From the NCBI RefSeq assembly GCF_013408565.1, contig NZ_JACBZX010000001.1:1178001-1242000 (forward strand): a stretch of DNA of 64,000 nt. Reading direction: 5' to 3'. The position numbers and the translations under genes were made by a program. Under the pieces are notes generated by a model. The model had not been told where the DNA came from and ran no database searches. It saw only the letters and a list, made by a program, of their open reading frames with translations. This stretch comes from Janibacter alkaliphilus. GTDB taxonomy: Bacteria > Actinomycetota > Actinomycetes > Actinomycetales > Dermatophilaceae. Positions 36,017 to 45,250 of this stretch are shown piece after piece (within the stretch, counting starts at the first letter, position 1; each line of letters starts with the position of its first letter).

Positions 36017-37042
36017 ATGAGGCTCGACGACTTCCCCCGGCACCCGCTCACCTTCGGCCCCAGCCCGGTGCACCACCTGAAGCGGCTCACCGACCACCTC
36101 GGCGGGGCGCAGGTGTGGGCCAAGCGGGAGGACGTCAGCAGCGGGCTCGCCTTCGGCGGCAACAAGACCCGCAAGCTCGAGTACATCGTCCCGGACGTGC
36201 TGGCGAAGGGGGCCGACACCCTCGTCTCCATCGGCGGCTACCAGTCCAACCACACCCGCCAGGTCGCCGCCGTCGCCGCCCACCTCGGGCTGGGCTGCCG
36301 GCTGGTGCAGGAGAAGTGGGTGCCGTGGGACGACCCGACCAACGACCAGGTCGGCAACATCCTGCTCTCGCGGATGATGGGCGCCGACAGCCGGCTCGAC
36401 CCGGCCGGCTTCGACATCGGGATCCGGGACTCGTGGAAGGACGCCATCCGCGAGGTCGAGGAGGCCGGCGGGGTGCCCTACCCGATCCCGGCCGGGGCGA
36501 GCGAGCACCGGCTCGGGGGACTGGGTTTCGCGCGATGGGCCTTCGAGGTGGCCGAGCAGGAGCAGCAGCTCGGCGTCACCTTCGACACCATCGTCGTGTG
36601 CACGGTGACCGGCTCGACGCACGCCGGGATGATCGCCGGCTTCGCGGCGCTGGAGGAGGTCACCGGGGTGCGGCGCCGGGTCATCGGCATCGACGCCTCG
36701 GCGACGATCGACAAGACCCGCGACCAGGTGGCCCGGATCGCCCGGCACACCGCCGAGCTCATCGAGCTCGGACGCGACGTGCGGGACGAGGAGATCGAGG
36801 TGCTCGAGGGGTGGGCCGGCGACCTCTACGGCATCCCGGTGGACTCGACGATGGCGGCGATGGCGGCCGGCGCGCAGCTGGAGGCGATGATCACCGACCC
36901 GGTCTACGAGGGGAAGTCGCTCGCCGGGCTGATGGACCTGGTGCGCTCGCGGGAGATCCCCGCGGACTCGACGGTCCTCTACGCGCACCTCGGCGGGCAG
37001 CCGGCGATCAACGCGTACCACGGGTTGTGGGACCCGGCCTGA
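36017..37042 (+). CDS. acdS: 1-aminocyclopropane-1-carboxylate deaminase
   Basis: A PLP enzyme degrading the ethylene precursor ACC to ammonia and 2-oxobutyrate; 341 residues, as in the Pseudomonas enzyme. [12 protein letters not shown] holds the PLP Lys; [30 protein letters not shown] and [11 protein letters not shown] are conserved. The residues that separate true ACC deaminase from D-cysteine desulfhydrase, Glu in VYEGKS and Leu in YAHLGG, are both the deaminase type. The trait is typical of plant-associated bacteria. TAGGTT stands 7 nt before the ATG. Confidence 0.92.
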   Translation: MRLDDFPRHPLTFGPSPVHHLKRLTDHLGGAQVWAKREDVSSGLAFGGNKTRKLEYIVPDVLAKGADTLVSIGGYQSNHTRQVAAVAAHLGLGCRLVQEKWVPWDDPTNDQVGNILLSRMMGADSRLDPAGFDIGIRDSWKDAIREVEEAGGVPYPIPAGASEHRLGGLGFARWAFEVAEQEQQLGVTFDTIVVCTVTGSTHAGMIAGFAALEEVTGVRRRVIGIDASATIDKTRDQVARIARHTAELIELGRDVRDEEIEVLEGWAGDLYGIPVDSTMAAMAAGAQLEAMITDPVYEGKSLAGLMDLVRSREIPADSTVLYAHLGGQPAINAYHGLWDPA

Positions 37043-37060
37043 GGCTGTCGGGCAGTCACC

Positions 37061-37669
37061 ATGAGCGAGATCCTGCTGTTCCACCACGTGCAAGGCCTGA
37101 CCAAGGGGTTGCGCGCGCTCGCCGACGCGCTCAGGGCGGACGGGCACACCGTGCACACTCCGGACGTCTTCGACGGGGAGACCTACGACTCGATCGAAGA
37201 GGGCTTCGCGGCGCTGGAGTCGCGTGGAGGCCCGGAGGCGATGATGGCGATGGCCGACGAGCTCGTGGCCACGCTGCCCGACGAGCTGGTCTACATCGGC
37301 ATCTCCCTCGGGGTCATGCCGGCGCAGCGGCTCGCGCAGACCCGCCCCGGCGCCGAGGGCGCGGTCCTCATCGCGGCCTGCGTGCCCACCGAGGCGTTCG
37401 GCGGCGCGGAGCTCGGCAGCGAGGAGCCCGGGCCAGGTTGGCCCGCGGGCGTCCCGGTGCAGGTCCACGGCACCGAGCGAGATCCCTTCTTCGCCGGCGA
37501 AGGGGACATCGACGCGGCCCGTGACCTCGTCGCTGCCACGAGCGACGGTGAGCTCTTCATCTATCCCGGTGACGGGCACCTCTTCGTCGACTCCTCGCTG
37601 CCGGACCACGACGCGGCGGCTACCGCGCTCGTCGTCGAGCGGGTGCGGGGCCTGCTGGCGCGTCTCTGA
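37061..37669 (+). CDS. Dienelactone hydrolase-family protein
   Basis: A protein of 202 residues with an alpha/beta-hydrolase fold of the DLH group. FHHVQGLTKGLRALADALRADGHTVHTPDVFDG forms the first strands, YIGISLGVMPAQRLA is the nucleophile elbow (Ser instead of the DLH Cys), and Asp (TERDPFF) and His (GDGHLFVD) complete a triad. The gene starts 19 nt after acdS and probably shares its transcript. The substrate is unknown. Confidence 0.82.
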   Translation: MSEILLFHHVQGLTKGLRALADALRADGHTVHTPDVFDGETYDSIEEGFAALESRGGPEAMMAMADELVATLPDELVYIGISLGVMPAQRLAQTRPGAEGAVLIAACVPTEAFGGAELGSEEPGPGWPAGVPVQVHGTERDPFFAGEGDIDAARDLVAATSDGELFIYPGDGHLFVDSSLPDHDAAATALVVERVRGLLARL

Positions 37670-37741
37670 GGCTGGCTCCTCGTCGCTGCCCAGTTGGAGG
37701 GTGGCGGGACGATCTCGCTGACCGGGTCCGGTGCAGGCATG

Positions 37742-38245
37742 TCAGCGTCGGCCGGTGGGGTCGCAGTAGTCGTCGGAGGCTTCGTAGGCGGCGATGTCGT
37801 CGGCCCACTGCTGCTCGGTGTAGTCGTGCTTGACGGGGTGCCAGTCGGGGATGAGGTGCCAGGGCCGGGGGTGTCGGCGCAGCTCCTTGATCCAGGAGTC
37901 GCGCAGAGGCTCCTCACCGTCAGCGAAGGGGACGTGCTCGTCGTAGTTGAAGGTGAAGTGGTAGGCGCCGTCGGCGTTGATGGTGCAGGTGAAGGAGAAC
38001 CACGTGCCAGTGCCCCGTTGGTACATCGCGTCCTGCAGATCGAGATCCTCGCGCGTCAGCCCATCGACGAGCAGGCTCTCGTCGCCGTCAAGCCGCCGAG
38101 CCCACGCCATGGAGGATCCAACGCCGGCGACTGCCATAGCCGTCATGTCGATGCTCTGCCAGCCGGGGGTCGCAGCGTCGACGCACGCCTGAGCGATGGC
38201 GGACTGGAGCTGCGGGACCCGCTGCGGGTTGGCGTCGGGCGGCAT
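37742..38245 (-). CDS. YezG/DUF600-like immunity protein
   Basis: A protein of 167 residues. The central part GTWFSFTCTINADGAYHFTFNYDEH and the preceding helix resemble the DUF600/YezG family, immunity proteins for polymorphic (LXG/YeeF-type) toxins in Bacillus. The C-terminus has HLIPDWHPVKHDYTEQQWADDIAAYEASDDY. No toxin gene is adjacent, so it would be an orphan immunity protein. Its last about 20 residues are nearly repeated by the small frame 2 nt upstream. The assignment is by pattern only. Confidence 0.55.
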   Translation of the reverse strand: MPPDANPQRVPQLQSAIAQACVDAATPGWQSIDMTAMAVAGVGSSMAWARRLDGDESLLVDGLTREDLDLQDAMYQRGTGTWFSFTCTINADGAYHFTFNYDEHVPFADGEEPLRDSWIKELRRHPRPWHLIPDWHPVKHDYTEQQWADDIAAYEASDDYCDPTGRR

Positions 38246-38246
38246 G

Positions 38247-38396
38247 TCAGCGGCTGCCGGTGGGGTCGCGGTAGTCGTGGGAGGCTTCGTAGGCGGCGAT
38301 GTCGTCGGCCCACTTCTGCACGGTGTCGCCCCGCGTGACGGAGCTCCACGTCGCCACCGCCGTGGCCCCGGTCGTCGTGTTCGTGCGTGTCGCCAT
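38247..38396 (-). CDS. Short frame duplicating the YezG-like C-terminal tail
   Basis: 49 codons from ATG 38396, with GGGGG 7 nt upstream. The first 25 residues are Thr/Ala-rich; the last part, WADDIAAYEASHDYRDPTGS, matches the C-terminus of the next gene (WADDIAAYEASDDYCDPTG). DNA identity over about 65 nt is near 90 percent (38250-38313 against 37745-37808). It is either a tiny expressed protein or a leftover of a tandem immunity gene array after deletion. Confidence 0.4.
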   Translation of the reverse strand: MATRTNTTTGATAVATWSSVTRGDTVQKWADDIAAYEASHDYRDPTGSR

Positions 38397-38497
38397 GGCG
38401 GCCCCCTGTCGGTCGCGTGCTGCGTCCTCAGCAGGCTAGGCCAGGTCCGTGCTCCCTTCCACCGGAACGGAGCACGTCACCCACAGCGCTGACCAGC

Positions 38498-39868
38498 TCA
38501 GCGCACGAGGCAGGGCCGCTTCGGGTCGAACTCCCACCCCGGGACGAGGTACTGCATCGCTGCGGCGTCGTCGCGGGCGCCGAGCCCGTGCTCGAGGTAG
38601 AGCGCGTGCGCCTCGGCGAGCCGGTCGCGGTCGAGCGTCACCCCGAGCCCCGGTGCGCTGGGCACCTCGATCGCGCCGTCGCGGATCTGCAGCGGGTCGG
38701 TCGTCAGGCCCTGACCGTCCTGCCAGATCCAGTGCGTGTCCAGCGCGGTGATCTCGCCCGGCGCAGCCGCGCCGACGTGGGTGAACATCGCCAGCGAGAC
38801 GTCGAAGTGGTTGTTGGAGTGCGAGCCCCAGGTGAGACCGAAGTCGTGGCACAGCTGGGCCACGCGCACCGAGCCGGCCATCGTCCAGAAGTGCGGGTCG
38901 GCCAGCGGGATGTCGACGGCGTGGCTGCTCACCGCGTGCGCCATCTGGCGCCAGTCGGTGGCGATCATGTTCGTCGCGGTCCGCAGCCCGGTCGCCCGCT
39001 TGAACTCGGCCATGACCTCCCGGCCGGAGTAGCCCCCTTCGGCCCCGCAGGGATCCTCGGCGTAGGCGAGCACGTCGCCGGCGTCGCGGAGCAGCCGGAC
39101 CGCGTCGTCGAGCAGCCAGCCTCCGTTGGGGTCCAACGTGATCCGCGCGTCGGGGAAGCGCTCGTGCAGCGCGGTGACCGCGGCGACCTCCTGCTCGCCC
39201 GGCAGAACGCCACCCTTGAGCTTGAAGTCGGCGAAGCCGTACCGGGCCTGGGCGGCCTCGGCGAGACGGACGACCGCCTCGGGCGTCATCGCCTCCTCGC
39301 GGCGCACCCGTTCCCAGCCGTCGGCGCCGCCGTCCCCACCGCGCTCCCGCAGGTAGGGCAGGTCGGTCGCGTCCGGGTCGCCGACGTAGAAGAGGTAGCC
39401 GAGCATCGGCACGTGGCTGCGCTGCTGCCCGTCACCGAGCAGCTCGGTGACGGGCACGCCGAGCTGCTGCCCGGCGAGGTCGAGCAGCGCCGACTCGATC
39501 GCGGTCACCGCGTGCACGGTGGTGCGCAGGTCGAAGGTCTGCAGCCCGCGCCCCCCGGAGTCCCGGTCGGCGAAGGCGGCCGCCACCTCCCGCAGCAGGG
39601 AGCGGTAGCGGACCACCGGCTCGCCGACGAGGATCTGCGCGGCGTCCTCGATGGTCGTCTGGATGGCGGCGCCGCCGGGCACCTCACCGACACCTTCGCG
39701 GCCGTCGGAGTCGGTGACGATGGCGATGTTGCGGGTGAAGAAGGGGCCGTGCGCGCCGCTGAGGTTGAGCAGCATCGAGTCGTGCCCGGCGACCGGGACG
39801 ACCTGCACGCTGACGATCGTCGGCGTCGCCAGCGACGCCGGGGCCGGGGCTGCGGCGGGCTGGGTCAT
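38498..39868 (-). CDS. gudD: Glucarate dehydratase
   Basis: Dehydrates D-glucarate (or idarate) to 5-keto-4-deoxyglucarate; 456 residues, enolase superfamily. Active-site elements are [14 protein letters not shown] (KxK base), ITLDPNGGW and [10 protein letters not shown] (metal ligands), [23 protein letters not shown] (His base) and ALDTHWIW (Asp of the His-Asp dyad). The ATG at 39868 overlaps the aldehyde dehydrogenase stop by 4 nt (ATGA), so it is the last gene of the kdgD operon. Confidence 0.94.
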   Translation of the reverse strand: MTQPAAAPAPASLATPTIVSVQVVPVAGHDSMLLNLSGAHGPFFTRNIAIVTDSDGREGVGEVPGGAAIQTTIEDAAQILVGEPVVRYRSLLREVAAAFADRDSGGRGLQTFDLRTTVHAVTAIESALLDLAGQQLGVPVTELLGDGQQRSHVPMLGYLFYVGDPDATDLPYLRERGGDGGADGWERVRREEAMTPEAVVRLAEAAQARYGFADFKLKGGVLPGEQEVAAVTALHERFPDARITLDPNGGWLLDDAVRLLRDAGDVLAYAEDPCGAEGGYSGREVMAEFKRATGLRTATNMIATDWRQMAHAVSSHAVDIPLADPHFWTMAGSVRVAQLCHDFGLTWGSHSNNHFDVSLAMFTHVGAAAPGEITALDTHWIWQDGQGLTTDPLQIRDGAIEVPSAPGLGVTLDRDRLAEAHALYLEHGLGARDDAAAMQYLVPGWEFDPKRPCLVR

Positions 39869-41397
39869 CGCTCCAGCTCGCCGTCGACGCGGCGGGTCAG
39901 GCCCCACGGGTTGTCGTCGCGGATCGCCTCGGGCAGCAGGGCGCTCGGCAGGTCCTGGTAGGCGACCGGCCGCTGGAAGCGCTCGATGGCCAGCGACCCG
40001 ACGGAGGTGCTGCGGCTGTCCGAGGTGGCCGGGTAGGGGCCGCCGTGGACCATCGCGTGCCCGACCTCGACCCCGGTCGGCCAGCCGCCGACGAGGATCC
40101 GCCCGACGCGGGACTCCAGGGCGGGCAGCAGCGCGCGGGCGGCGTCGAGGTCGGCCTCGGCGTCCTCGTCGAGGTGCAGGGTCGCGGTGAGCTGGCCCTC
40201 CATCCCGGCGAGGTGGCGCAGCAGGTCGTCGGTGGAGGAGTAGCGGACGACGACCCCCGCGGCGCCGAAGACCTCGTCGGTGACGACCGGGCTGTCGGTG
40301 CCGGCCGCGGCGGCCAGCTGCGGGGCCGGGGCGTCGTCGCCGTCGCCGGGGCTGCCGGTGGCGAGCACCTCGACGTCGGCGGCGGACTGCTGGCGGGCGG
40401 TGCCCTCGGCGTAGGCGTCGGCGATGCCGGAGGTGAGCATCCGGGTGCCGGTGGAGGCGGCGACCGCCTCGGCGGCGGCGCGGAGGAAGGCATCGCCCCC
40501 TTCGCCGGTGGGCAGGAAGAGCAGGCCCGGGTTGGTGCAGAACTGGCCGGAGCCGAGGGTGAGCGAGCCGACGTAGGCCTCGGCCAGCGCGGCGGGGTCG
40601 CTGGTGAGGGCGCCGGGGAGGATCACGACCGGGTTGATCGAGGACATCTCGGCGTAGACCGGGATCGGCACCTCGCGCTCCGCGGCGCTGCGGGCCAGGG
40701 CGAGCCCGGCCCCGCGGGAGCCGGTGAAGCCGACCGCGGTGATCCGCGGGTCCTGGACGAGGGACTGGCCGAGGTCGATCTCGCTGGTGCCGCTGTCGCC
40801 GGCGAGGAGGAAGGAGAAGACCCCGGCGGGCAGGCCGGCGTCGGCGACGGCGCGGCTGACGGCGCGGGCGACGAGGTAGCCGGTAACCGGGTGGGCCGGG
40901 TGGCCCTTGACGACGACCGGGCAGCCGGCGGCCAGCGCGGAGGCGGTGTCGCCGCCGGCGGTGGAGAAGGCGAGGGGGAAGTTGCTCGCGCCGAAGACGG
41001 CGACCGGGCCGAGCGGCACCTGCCGCTGGCGGATGTCGGCGCGGGGGAGCGGGGTGCGCTCGGGCATCGCCGGGTCGATGCGCACGCCGAGGTGGTCGCC
41101 CTGGCGGACGACCGCGGCGAACATCCGCAGCTGTCCGGTGGTGCGCCCGACCTCTCCGGCGATCCGCGCCTCGGGCAGGTGCGACTCGGCGACGGCCGCG
41201 GCGGCGATGGCGTCACGGTCGGCCTCGATGGCGTCGGCGACCGCGTCGAGGAAGGCGCCGCGCTCGGTGGGAGTGGTGGCGCGGTAGGTGGCGAAGGCCT
41301 CCTGCGCGGCGGTGGTCGCGGCGGCGACGTCGGGGGTGCCCCCGTCGTCACCGGCGATGATCGAGCGGGGCTGGGTGGTCTGGGCGTCCGTGGTCAT
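39865..41397 (-). CDS. Alpha-ketoglutaric semialdehyde (2,5-dioxovalerate) dehydrogenase
   Basis: An ALDH-superfamily enzyme of 510 residues, the last oxidation step of hexarate/pentarate degradation, giving 2-oxoglutarate. Visible are [16 protein letters not shown] (active-site Asn), VVKGHPAHP (cofactor Lys), [10 protein letters not shown] (NAD(P) Gly loop), [12 protein letters not shown] (general base Glu) and [12 protein letters not shown] (catalytic Cys). It is closest in style to the type III/AraE-like KGSADHs. Flanked by kdgD and gudD in one operon, which is the main support for the specific substrate. Ribosome binding site GAGAGGA. Confidence 0.9.
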   Translation of the reverse strand: MTTDAQTTQPRSIIAGDDGGTPDVAAATTAAQEAFATYRATTPTERGAFLDAVADAIEADRDAIAAAAVAESHLPEARIAGEVGRTTGQLRMFAAVVRQGDHLGVRIDPAMPERTPLPRADIRQRQVPLGPVAVFGASNFPLAFSTAGGDTASALAAGCPVVVKGHPAHPVTGYLVARAVSRAVADAGLPAGVFSFLLAGDSGTSEIDLGQSLVQDPRITAVGFTGSRGAGLALARSAAEREVPIPVYAEMSSINPVVILPGALTSDPAALAEAYVGSLTLGSGQFCTNPGLLFLPTGEGGDAFLRAAAEAVAASTGTRMLTSGIADAYAEGTARQQSAADVEVLATGSPGDGDDAPAPQLAAAAGTDSPVVTDEVFGAAGVVVRYSSTDDLLRHLAGMEGQLTATLHLDEDAEADLDAARALLPALESRVGRILVGGWPTGVEVGHAMVHGGPYPATSDSRSTSVGSLAIERFQRPVAYQDLPSALLPEAIRDDNPWGLTRRVDGELER

Positions 41398-41457
41398 GGG
41401 GTCCTCTCAGCGGTCGCGGGGGTGGGCGCGGTGCGGCGGTCGTCTCGAGGGTGCCGG

Positions 41458-42375
41458 TCAGGCCGAGATCTTGTCGATCAGGGCGCCGAGCTCGCCGACC
41501 TCGGTCTGGGTGAGGTCGGTCAGCGGCGGGCGGACCGGGCCGGCCGGGCGGCCGATCGAGGTGAGCCCGGCCTTGACGATGGAGACGGCGTAGCCGGCCT
41601 GCCGGTCGCGGATGTCCAGGTAGGGGATGACGAAGTCGTTGAGCAGGCGGTAGACCTCGGTGTGGTCCTGGCGGCGGACGGCGTCGTAGAAGTCGATGGC
41701 CCAGCCGGGGACGAAGTTGAAGAGGGCCGAGGAGTAGGTGCTGACGCCGAGGGAGAGCAGCGGCAGCGCGAAGGTCTCGGCGGTGGGCAGGCCGCCGACG
41801 TACATGAGGCGGTCGCCCACCTTCGCGTAGGTGCGGGTCATCCGCTCGACGTTGCCGACGCCGTCCTTGAGGCCGATGAGGGTGGGGTTGGCGTCGGCGA
41901 GGCGGGCGACGGTCTCGTCCTCGAGGACCGCGTTGGCGCGGGAGTAGACGACGACGCCGAGGCCGGTGGCCTGGCAGACGCGGCTGATGTGCTCCTGCAG
42001 GCCGGCCTGGCTGGCCTCGGTGAGGTAGGGCGGCATGAGCAGGATGCCGTCGGCGCCGGCCGCCTCGGCGGTCCGCGCCTGCTGGATCGCCTTGACCGTG
42101 GAACCGGTGGCCGGGGCGAGGACGGGCACGGTGCCGGCGACCTCGTCGACCGCGGTGCGCACGACCTCCTCGGTCTCGGCGAGGCTCAGGCTGAAGCCCT
42201 CACCGGTGCCGCCGGCGGCGAAGAGCCCGGCGACCGGGTGCTCGGCCAGCCAGGACAGGTGGGTCCGGTAGGTCGGCAGGTCGAGGCTCAGGTCGTCGGC
42301 GAAGGGGGTGACTGGGAAGGACAGCAGCCCGCTCTTGAGCTGGGCCGCCAGGTCGGTCGGGCTGTAGTCGGTCAC
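41458..42375 (-). CDS. kdgD: 5-dehydro-4-deoxyglucarate dehydratase
   Basis: A class I aldolase-type (DapA/NAL superfamily) dehydratase-decarboxylase of 305 residues: 5-keto-4-deoxyglucarate to 2-oxoglutarate semialdehyde plus CO2. Typical segments are [47 protein letters not shown] (catalytic Tyr) and [10 protein letters not shown] (Schiff-base Lys). First gene of kdgD-KGSADH-gudD; a promoter with TTGGAC/TAGCGT and a dyad lies upstream. Confidence 0.94.
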   Translation of the reverse strand: MTDYSPTDLAAQLKSGLLSFPVTPFADDLSLDLPTYRTHLSWLAEHPVAGLFAAGGTGEGFSLSLAETEEVVRTAVDEVAGTVPVLAPATGSTVKAIQQARTAEAAGADGILLMPPYLTEASQAGLQEHISRVCQATGLGVVVYSRANAVLEDETVARLADANPTLIGLKDGVGNVERMTRTYAKVGDRLMYVGGLPTAETFALPLLSLGVSTYSSALFNFVPGWAIDFYDAVRRQDHTEVYRLLNDFVIPYLDIRDRQAGYAVSIVKAGLTSIGRPAGPVRPPLTDLTQTEVGELGALIDKISA

Positions 42376-42410
42376 GGCACGTCCTTGGGTGGGAGGCGGG
42401 TGTGTCGCTC

Positions 42411-42454
42411 ACGCTAGGGAGGGTGTGCGATGCCTGTCCAAGCCCGGTTTTGGA
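42411..42454 (-). promoter_or_regulatory. Promoter/operator of the kdgD operon, shared with tctC
   Basis: On the minus strand GGCTTGGACAGGCATCGCA (42444-42426) holds a -35 TTGGAC, followed after a 19-nt spacer by TAGCGT (42416-42411). The same block with two differences and the same spacer lies before tctC. An inverted tccaa/ttgga pair (42437-42454) overlaps the -35, as LysR or repressor sites often do. Confidence 0.6.
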
Positions 42455-42525
42455 TAGGGTGATGCTTTGGAGGTATGGACACCGGCCCTCGTGGCGATCA
42501 TGCGCTCGCCACCTACCCTCGACTC

Positions 42526-42762
42526 ATGGCCAGGGTCAGATCTGTGGAGCGAGGTTCTCAGGACATCAAGGTTCACCCCAGCGAGGTGGACTGCTTCTAC
42601 CAGACAGTCACGGACGGGTCCGGTCGTCGGCTCCTGCATCTGTCGACCTTCGGGTCTGATGGCCGGGAGAGCAGCCCGAAGAGCAGCCAGTCGTTGCAGA
42701 TCGACGAGCAGATGGCTCGTGAGCTCATGCAGGTGCTGCGTTCGGTGTTCCCCGGGATCTGA
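42526..42762 (+). CDS. Small conserved-looking protein of unknown function
   Basis: A protein of 78 residues starting MARVRSVERGSQDIKVHPSEVDC. It has a predicted mixed alpha/beta fold (VDCFYQTVTDGSGRRLLHLSTFGSD) and a C-terminal helix (DEQMARELMQVLRSVFPG). TACCCT lies 6 nt before the ATG, fitting a leaderless start. GC is lower than in the flanking hexarate genes. It converges on the GIY-YIG gene and may belong with it as a small DNA-handling or defence module; this is inference. Confidence 0.6.
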   Translation: MARVRSVERGSQDIKVHPSEVDCFYQTVTDGSGRRLLHLSTFGSDGRESSPKSSQSLQIDEQMARELMQVLRSVFPGI

Positions 42763-42839
42763 CCCGTGCCGTGTCAGGGCACGTCACGGTCGACGACGTG
42801 ACGGGAGGCGATCTCCGTCGCCCACGACATCGGTGCTGC

Positions 42840-43424
42840 TCACGCGTACAGCCGCGACTCCACCTTCGTCAGGTAGTGGTCTCGCTCGTGGTGCCAGATC
42901 TGTTCCCATCGCGCTGCAGCGGTGAAGGCCTCTTCTCGGGCATTGCCGACATGGATCGTCCCGAGCGTGCAGATCAGCAGCGACTCGATGTCGTGGACCG
43001 TGTGCGTCGAGTCCGTGAGCAGCTTCTTGGGCAGAGCGCGCAGGTTCTGGAGGCCTCGCTCGTCGGTGCTCTTGAGAGTGCCGTGCCAGCCGAACCAGGA
43101 GAATCTAGTCCACTTTCCGCGGTGAGGGCTTCCGTTGAGACCCAGGTAGTGCTGGCTGAGCCGCTTCCCCAGAGTCATCCCGCCACCGACGGTCTTGCCC
43201 ACGTAGTAGGGGCCGTGGTCGTTGTAGAGCACGTAGATGCCCCGCTGCTTCCAGAAGTTCGCGACCTGTAGGCGAGGGTTCCTCTGCCCGATCCTCCCGA
43301 GCAGCTCCTTGTGCGGCCTCGTCTCCTCACCGCGCCAGTCGACCTCGGCTGCGTCCCAGAACATCCCGTAGGAGCGGATGAAGCCGGACTTCGACCTCTG
43401 CTGCGTCTCCAGAGCGTCGGCCAT
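42840..43424 (-). CDS. GIY-YIG nuclease-family protein
   Basis: A protein of 194 residues. GIYVLYNDHGPYYVGKT is the GIY-YIG core (YVL for the second Tyr block, PYYVG for YIG), followed by the conserved Arg in LGKRLSQHY and Glu in HDIESLLI. The N-terminal 60 residues are unlike UvrC and could bind DNA or a partner. GC is low for this genome. Found between kdgD and a LysR gene, which it separates; it looks acquired. The ribosome binding site is a weak purine run (GAGAGAGGAA). Confidence 0.8.
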   Translation of the reverse strand: MADALETQQRSKSGFIRSYGMFWDAAEVDWRGEETRPHKELLGRIGQRNPRLQVANFWKQRGIYVLYNDHGPYYVGKTVGGGMTLGKRLSQHYLGLNGSPHRGKWTRFSWFGWHGTLKSTDERGLQNLRALPKKLLTDSTHTVHDIESLLICTLGTIHVGNAREEAFTAAARWEQIWHHERDHYLTKVESRLYA

Positions 43425-43519
43425 GTCGGGGTTCCTCTCTCGATGGTGGTGGATCGCAGACTAGGTGGACGCGTTGGTTGAGAGGTGGCTTTCGGGTTGG
43501 AGACGTCGACTCCTCTCGT

Positions 43520-44428
43520 TCAGGACATCGCGCCCACAACCCGAAGCACCCTTCGCACCACAGGACTGACGGTTCCCCGACGCCACACCGCGTACAGCTC
43601 CACCGGGCGCTCGGGATCGGCGTCGACCCGGTCATCCCCACCGCCGTGGTCCAGACCGACGAGCTCGACACCCGCCACCCCGAGCGAACCGGCTGAAGCT
43701 GGCGCAAGCGCGATGCCGCGCCCGGCGGACACCAGCAGCATCGCCGTGAGCACTTGGTGCACGCGCTGATCGACGCGCGGCTGGCTCGCCCCGAAGAAGC
43801 GCACCAACAGCTCGTGGAAGTAGCGCGACTGCTGCGGGTGGTAGCCGATCACCCCTTCGCCCTCGAGATCCGACGGCACCAGCGGCCGCCCCAGCCCAGC
43901 CAGGCGGTGCCCGGTCGGGACGACCGCCATGAGCGGCTCGCGCAGCACCACCTGCGAGTCGAGCAGATCCGTGTCGAAGGGCGGCCGTGCCAGCCCGACG
44001 TCCAGCTCGCCCCGGCGGATCCCGTCCTCCTGGGCGCTGCTCACCCGCTCCGAGAGGATCACCTCCACGTCCGGCAGCTCCGTCGACAGCCGCCGCAGCA
44101 GCGGCCCCAGCACCGAGATCGCCGACACCGCGGTGAAGCCCAGCCGCACCACCCCGGCCGCCCCGGCATCCACCCGACGAGCGAGGTCACCGGCGCCCTC
44201 GACCAGCGAGAGCATGCGGTAGGCCTCGTCGAGGAAGGCGACTCCGGCCCCGGTGAGCGCCACCCCGCGGTTGTCCCGGTCCAGCAGGCGCGCGCCCACG
44301 GACCGCTCCAGCCGCTGGATCTGCCGGGACAGCGGCGGCTGCGTCATCGACAGCCGCTCCGCCGCCCGGCCGAAGTGCAGCTCCTCGGCCACCGCGACGA
44401 AGCACCGGACCTGATCGAGAGTCATCAC
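43520..44428 (-). CDS. LysR-family transcriptional regulator
   Basis: A protein of 302 residues. The N-terminal HTH (TLDQVRCFVAVAEELHFGRAAERLSMTQPPLSRQIQRLE) and effector-binding domain (VRLGFTAVSAISVLGPLLRRL, VGLARPPFD, MAVVPTGHRLA) are typical, near the CatM/BenM/CbnR subgroup. It stands between the kdgD-gudD operon and the tct operon, which share a promoter motif, so it is the natural candidate to activate both in response to a hexarate or its product; inference from position. Confidence 0.92.
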   Translation of the reverse strand: MMTLDQVRCFVAVAEELHFGRAAERLSMTQPPLSRQIQRLERSVGARLLDRDNRGVALTGAGVAFLDEAYRMLSLVEGAGDLARRVDAGAAGVVRLGFTAVSAISVLGPLLRRLSTELPDVEVILSERVSSAQEDGIRRGELDVGLARPPFDTDLLDSQVVLREPLMAVVPTGHRLAGLGRPLVPSDLEGEGVIGYHPQQSRYFHELLVRFFGASQPRVDQRVHQVLTAMLLVSAGRGIALAPASAGSLGVAGVELVGLDHGGGDDRVDADPERPVELYAVWRRGTVSPVVRRVLRVVGAMS

Positions 44429-44548
44429 GGGCCCAGGCTATTGACGCCGGCACCAGGTCCCGCGCACGAGCACCGCACAGATCCGCACCCGCCGTCCGCC
44501 GCGCTGAGGGAGACTCGCCTCGTGGGCCAGCAGCGAGGTGAGGGCGAG

Positions 44549-44734
44549 ATGCAGATCGACGTGGCCGCGGGCGAGCGACTCACGCTCACGATGGACGACG
44601 ACGGGCGGCGCTTCCTACGGGCCAACATCCTCGAGGCGATAGCCGAGCTGGGGGAGGGCGAGTACGCGACCCGCACCGGCTTCTCCATCGAGCAGGGGCG
44701 TGCGGTTGCGGACGCTCTGCGGCCCAGTCCATGA
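44549..44734 (+). CDS. Small protein coupled to an immunity-like gene
   Basis: A protein of 61 residues, MQIDVAAGERLTLTMDDDGRRFL..., ending EQGRAVADALRPSP. A GAGGTGAGG run upstream of ATG 44549 serves as ribosome binding site. Its stop overlaps the next ATG by 4 nt (ATGA), so the two are co-translated. The sequence resembles short actinobacterial proteins of unknown function; no catalytic motif. Confidence 0.6.
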   Translation: MQIDVAAGERLTLTMDDDGRRFLRANILEAIAELGEGEYATRTGFSIEQGRAVADALRPSP

Positions 44735-45057
44735 CCGACGACCCGGGCGTGACCGACGCCGCCTACACCGACCTCTTCCGCCGTTACCTCGACGGAGCGA
44801 GTGACGCCCAGAGCTTCCGCCGCGACTTCTACGCGCTCATGCAGTGCGACGCCAGGATCGGTGACACGGTCCGCTACGCGATCCTGCAACGGGTCTTCTT
44901 CGCCGGCGAGGACCTCGTCCTCGACGCCGACCTGCTCGTCGGCGAAGGGCGGGACGACGACGAGATCGACGAGCCCACCTTCCGCCGGCGCATCGCGGCA
45001 GCCGCCCGTGACCTGGTCCGGCGCCCGGACGACTGGGAGAGCCAGCACCGCGCCTGA
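44731..45057 (+). CDS. Possible colicin D-type immunity protein
   Basis: A protein of 108 residues, mostly helical and acidic: YTDLFRRYLDGASDAQSFRRDFYALM, LQRVFFAGEDLVLDADLLVGEGRDDDEIDEPTFRRRI. The order of helices and the FxxxDxY-like acidic segment recall the colicin D immunity (Colicin_immun) family, common as orphan immunities in actinobacteria. Co-translated with the 61-residue protein upstream. Weak assignment; it could be an unrelated helical protein. Confidence 0.5.
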   Translation: MTDDPGVTDAAYTDLFRRYLDGASDAQSFRRDFYALMQCDARIGDTVRYAILQRVFFAGEDLVLDADLLVGEGRDDDEIDEPTFRRRIAAAARDLVRRPDDWESQHRA

Positions 45058-45175
45058 CAAGGGCAGCCCCCGACCGGCTCCGGACCGCACCAACCGCGCC
45101 CGACCCGTCACTCAGCGCCACAAAGCTCCGAACCGCCATCGCGATACCCCAAGAGCACCACTCCATGCCGAAGAA

Positions 45176-45209
45176 GGCTTGGACGGGCATCACAGCAGGC
45201 CCCTACGGT
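45176..45209 (+). promoter_or_regulatory. Promoter/operator of the tct operon, shared with kdgD
   Basis: GGCTTGGACGGGCATCACA (45176-45194) contains -35 TTGGAC; TACGGT (45204-45209) follows after a 19-nt spacer. It differs from the kdgD promoter block by two bases in 19, with the same spacer length. About 40 nt of leader precede the tctC ATG. Confidence 0.6.
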
Positions 45210-45250
45210 CGGTGAGCACGACGGACCCCCGTGGACCAGCAGGAGCAACG

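Noticed and set aside
33203..37042. 1279-residue open frame on the plus strand
   Set aside because: Only its last 341 residues (acdS) are protein-like; the rest is antisense to AlkZ-like and gnd genes. The real start is 36017.
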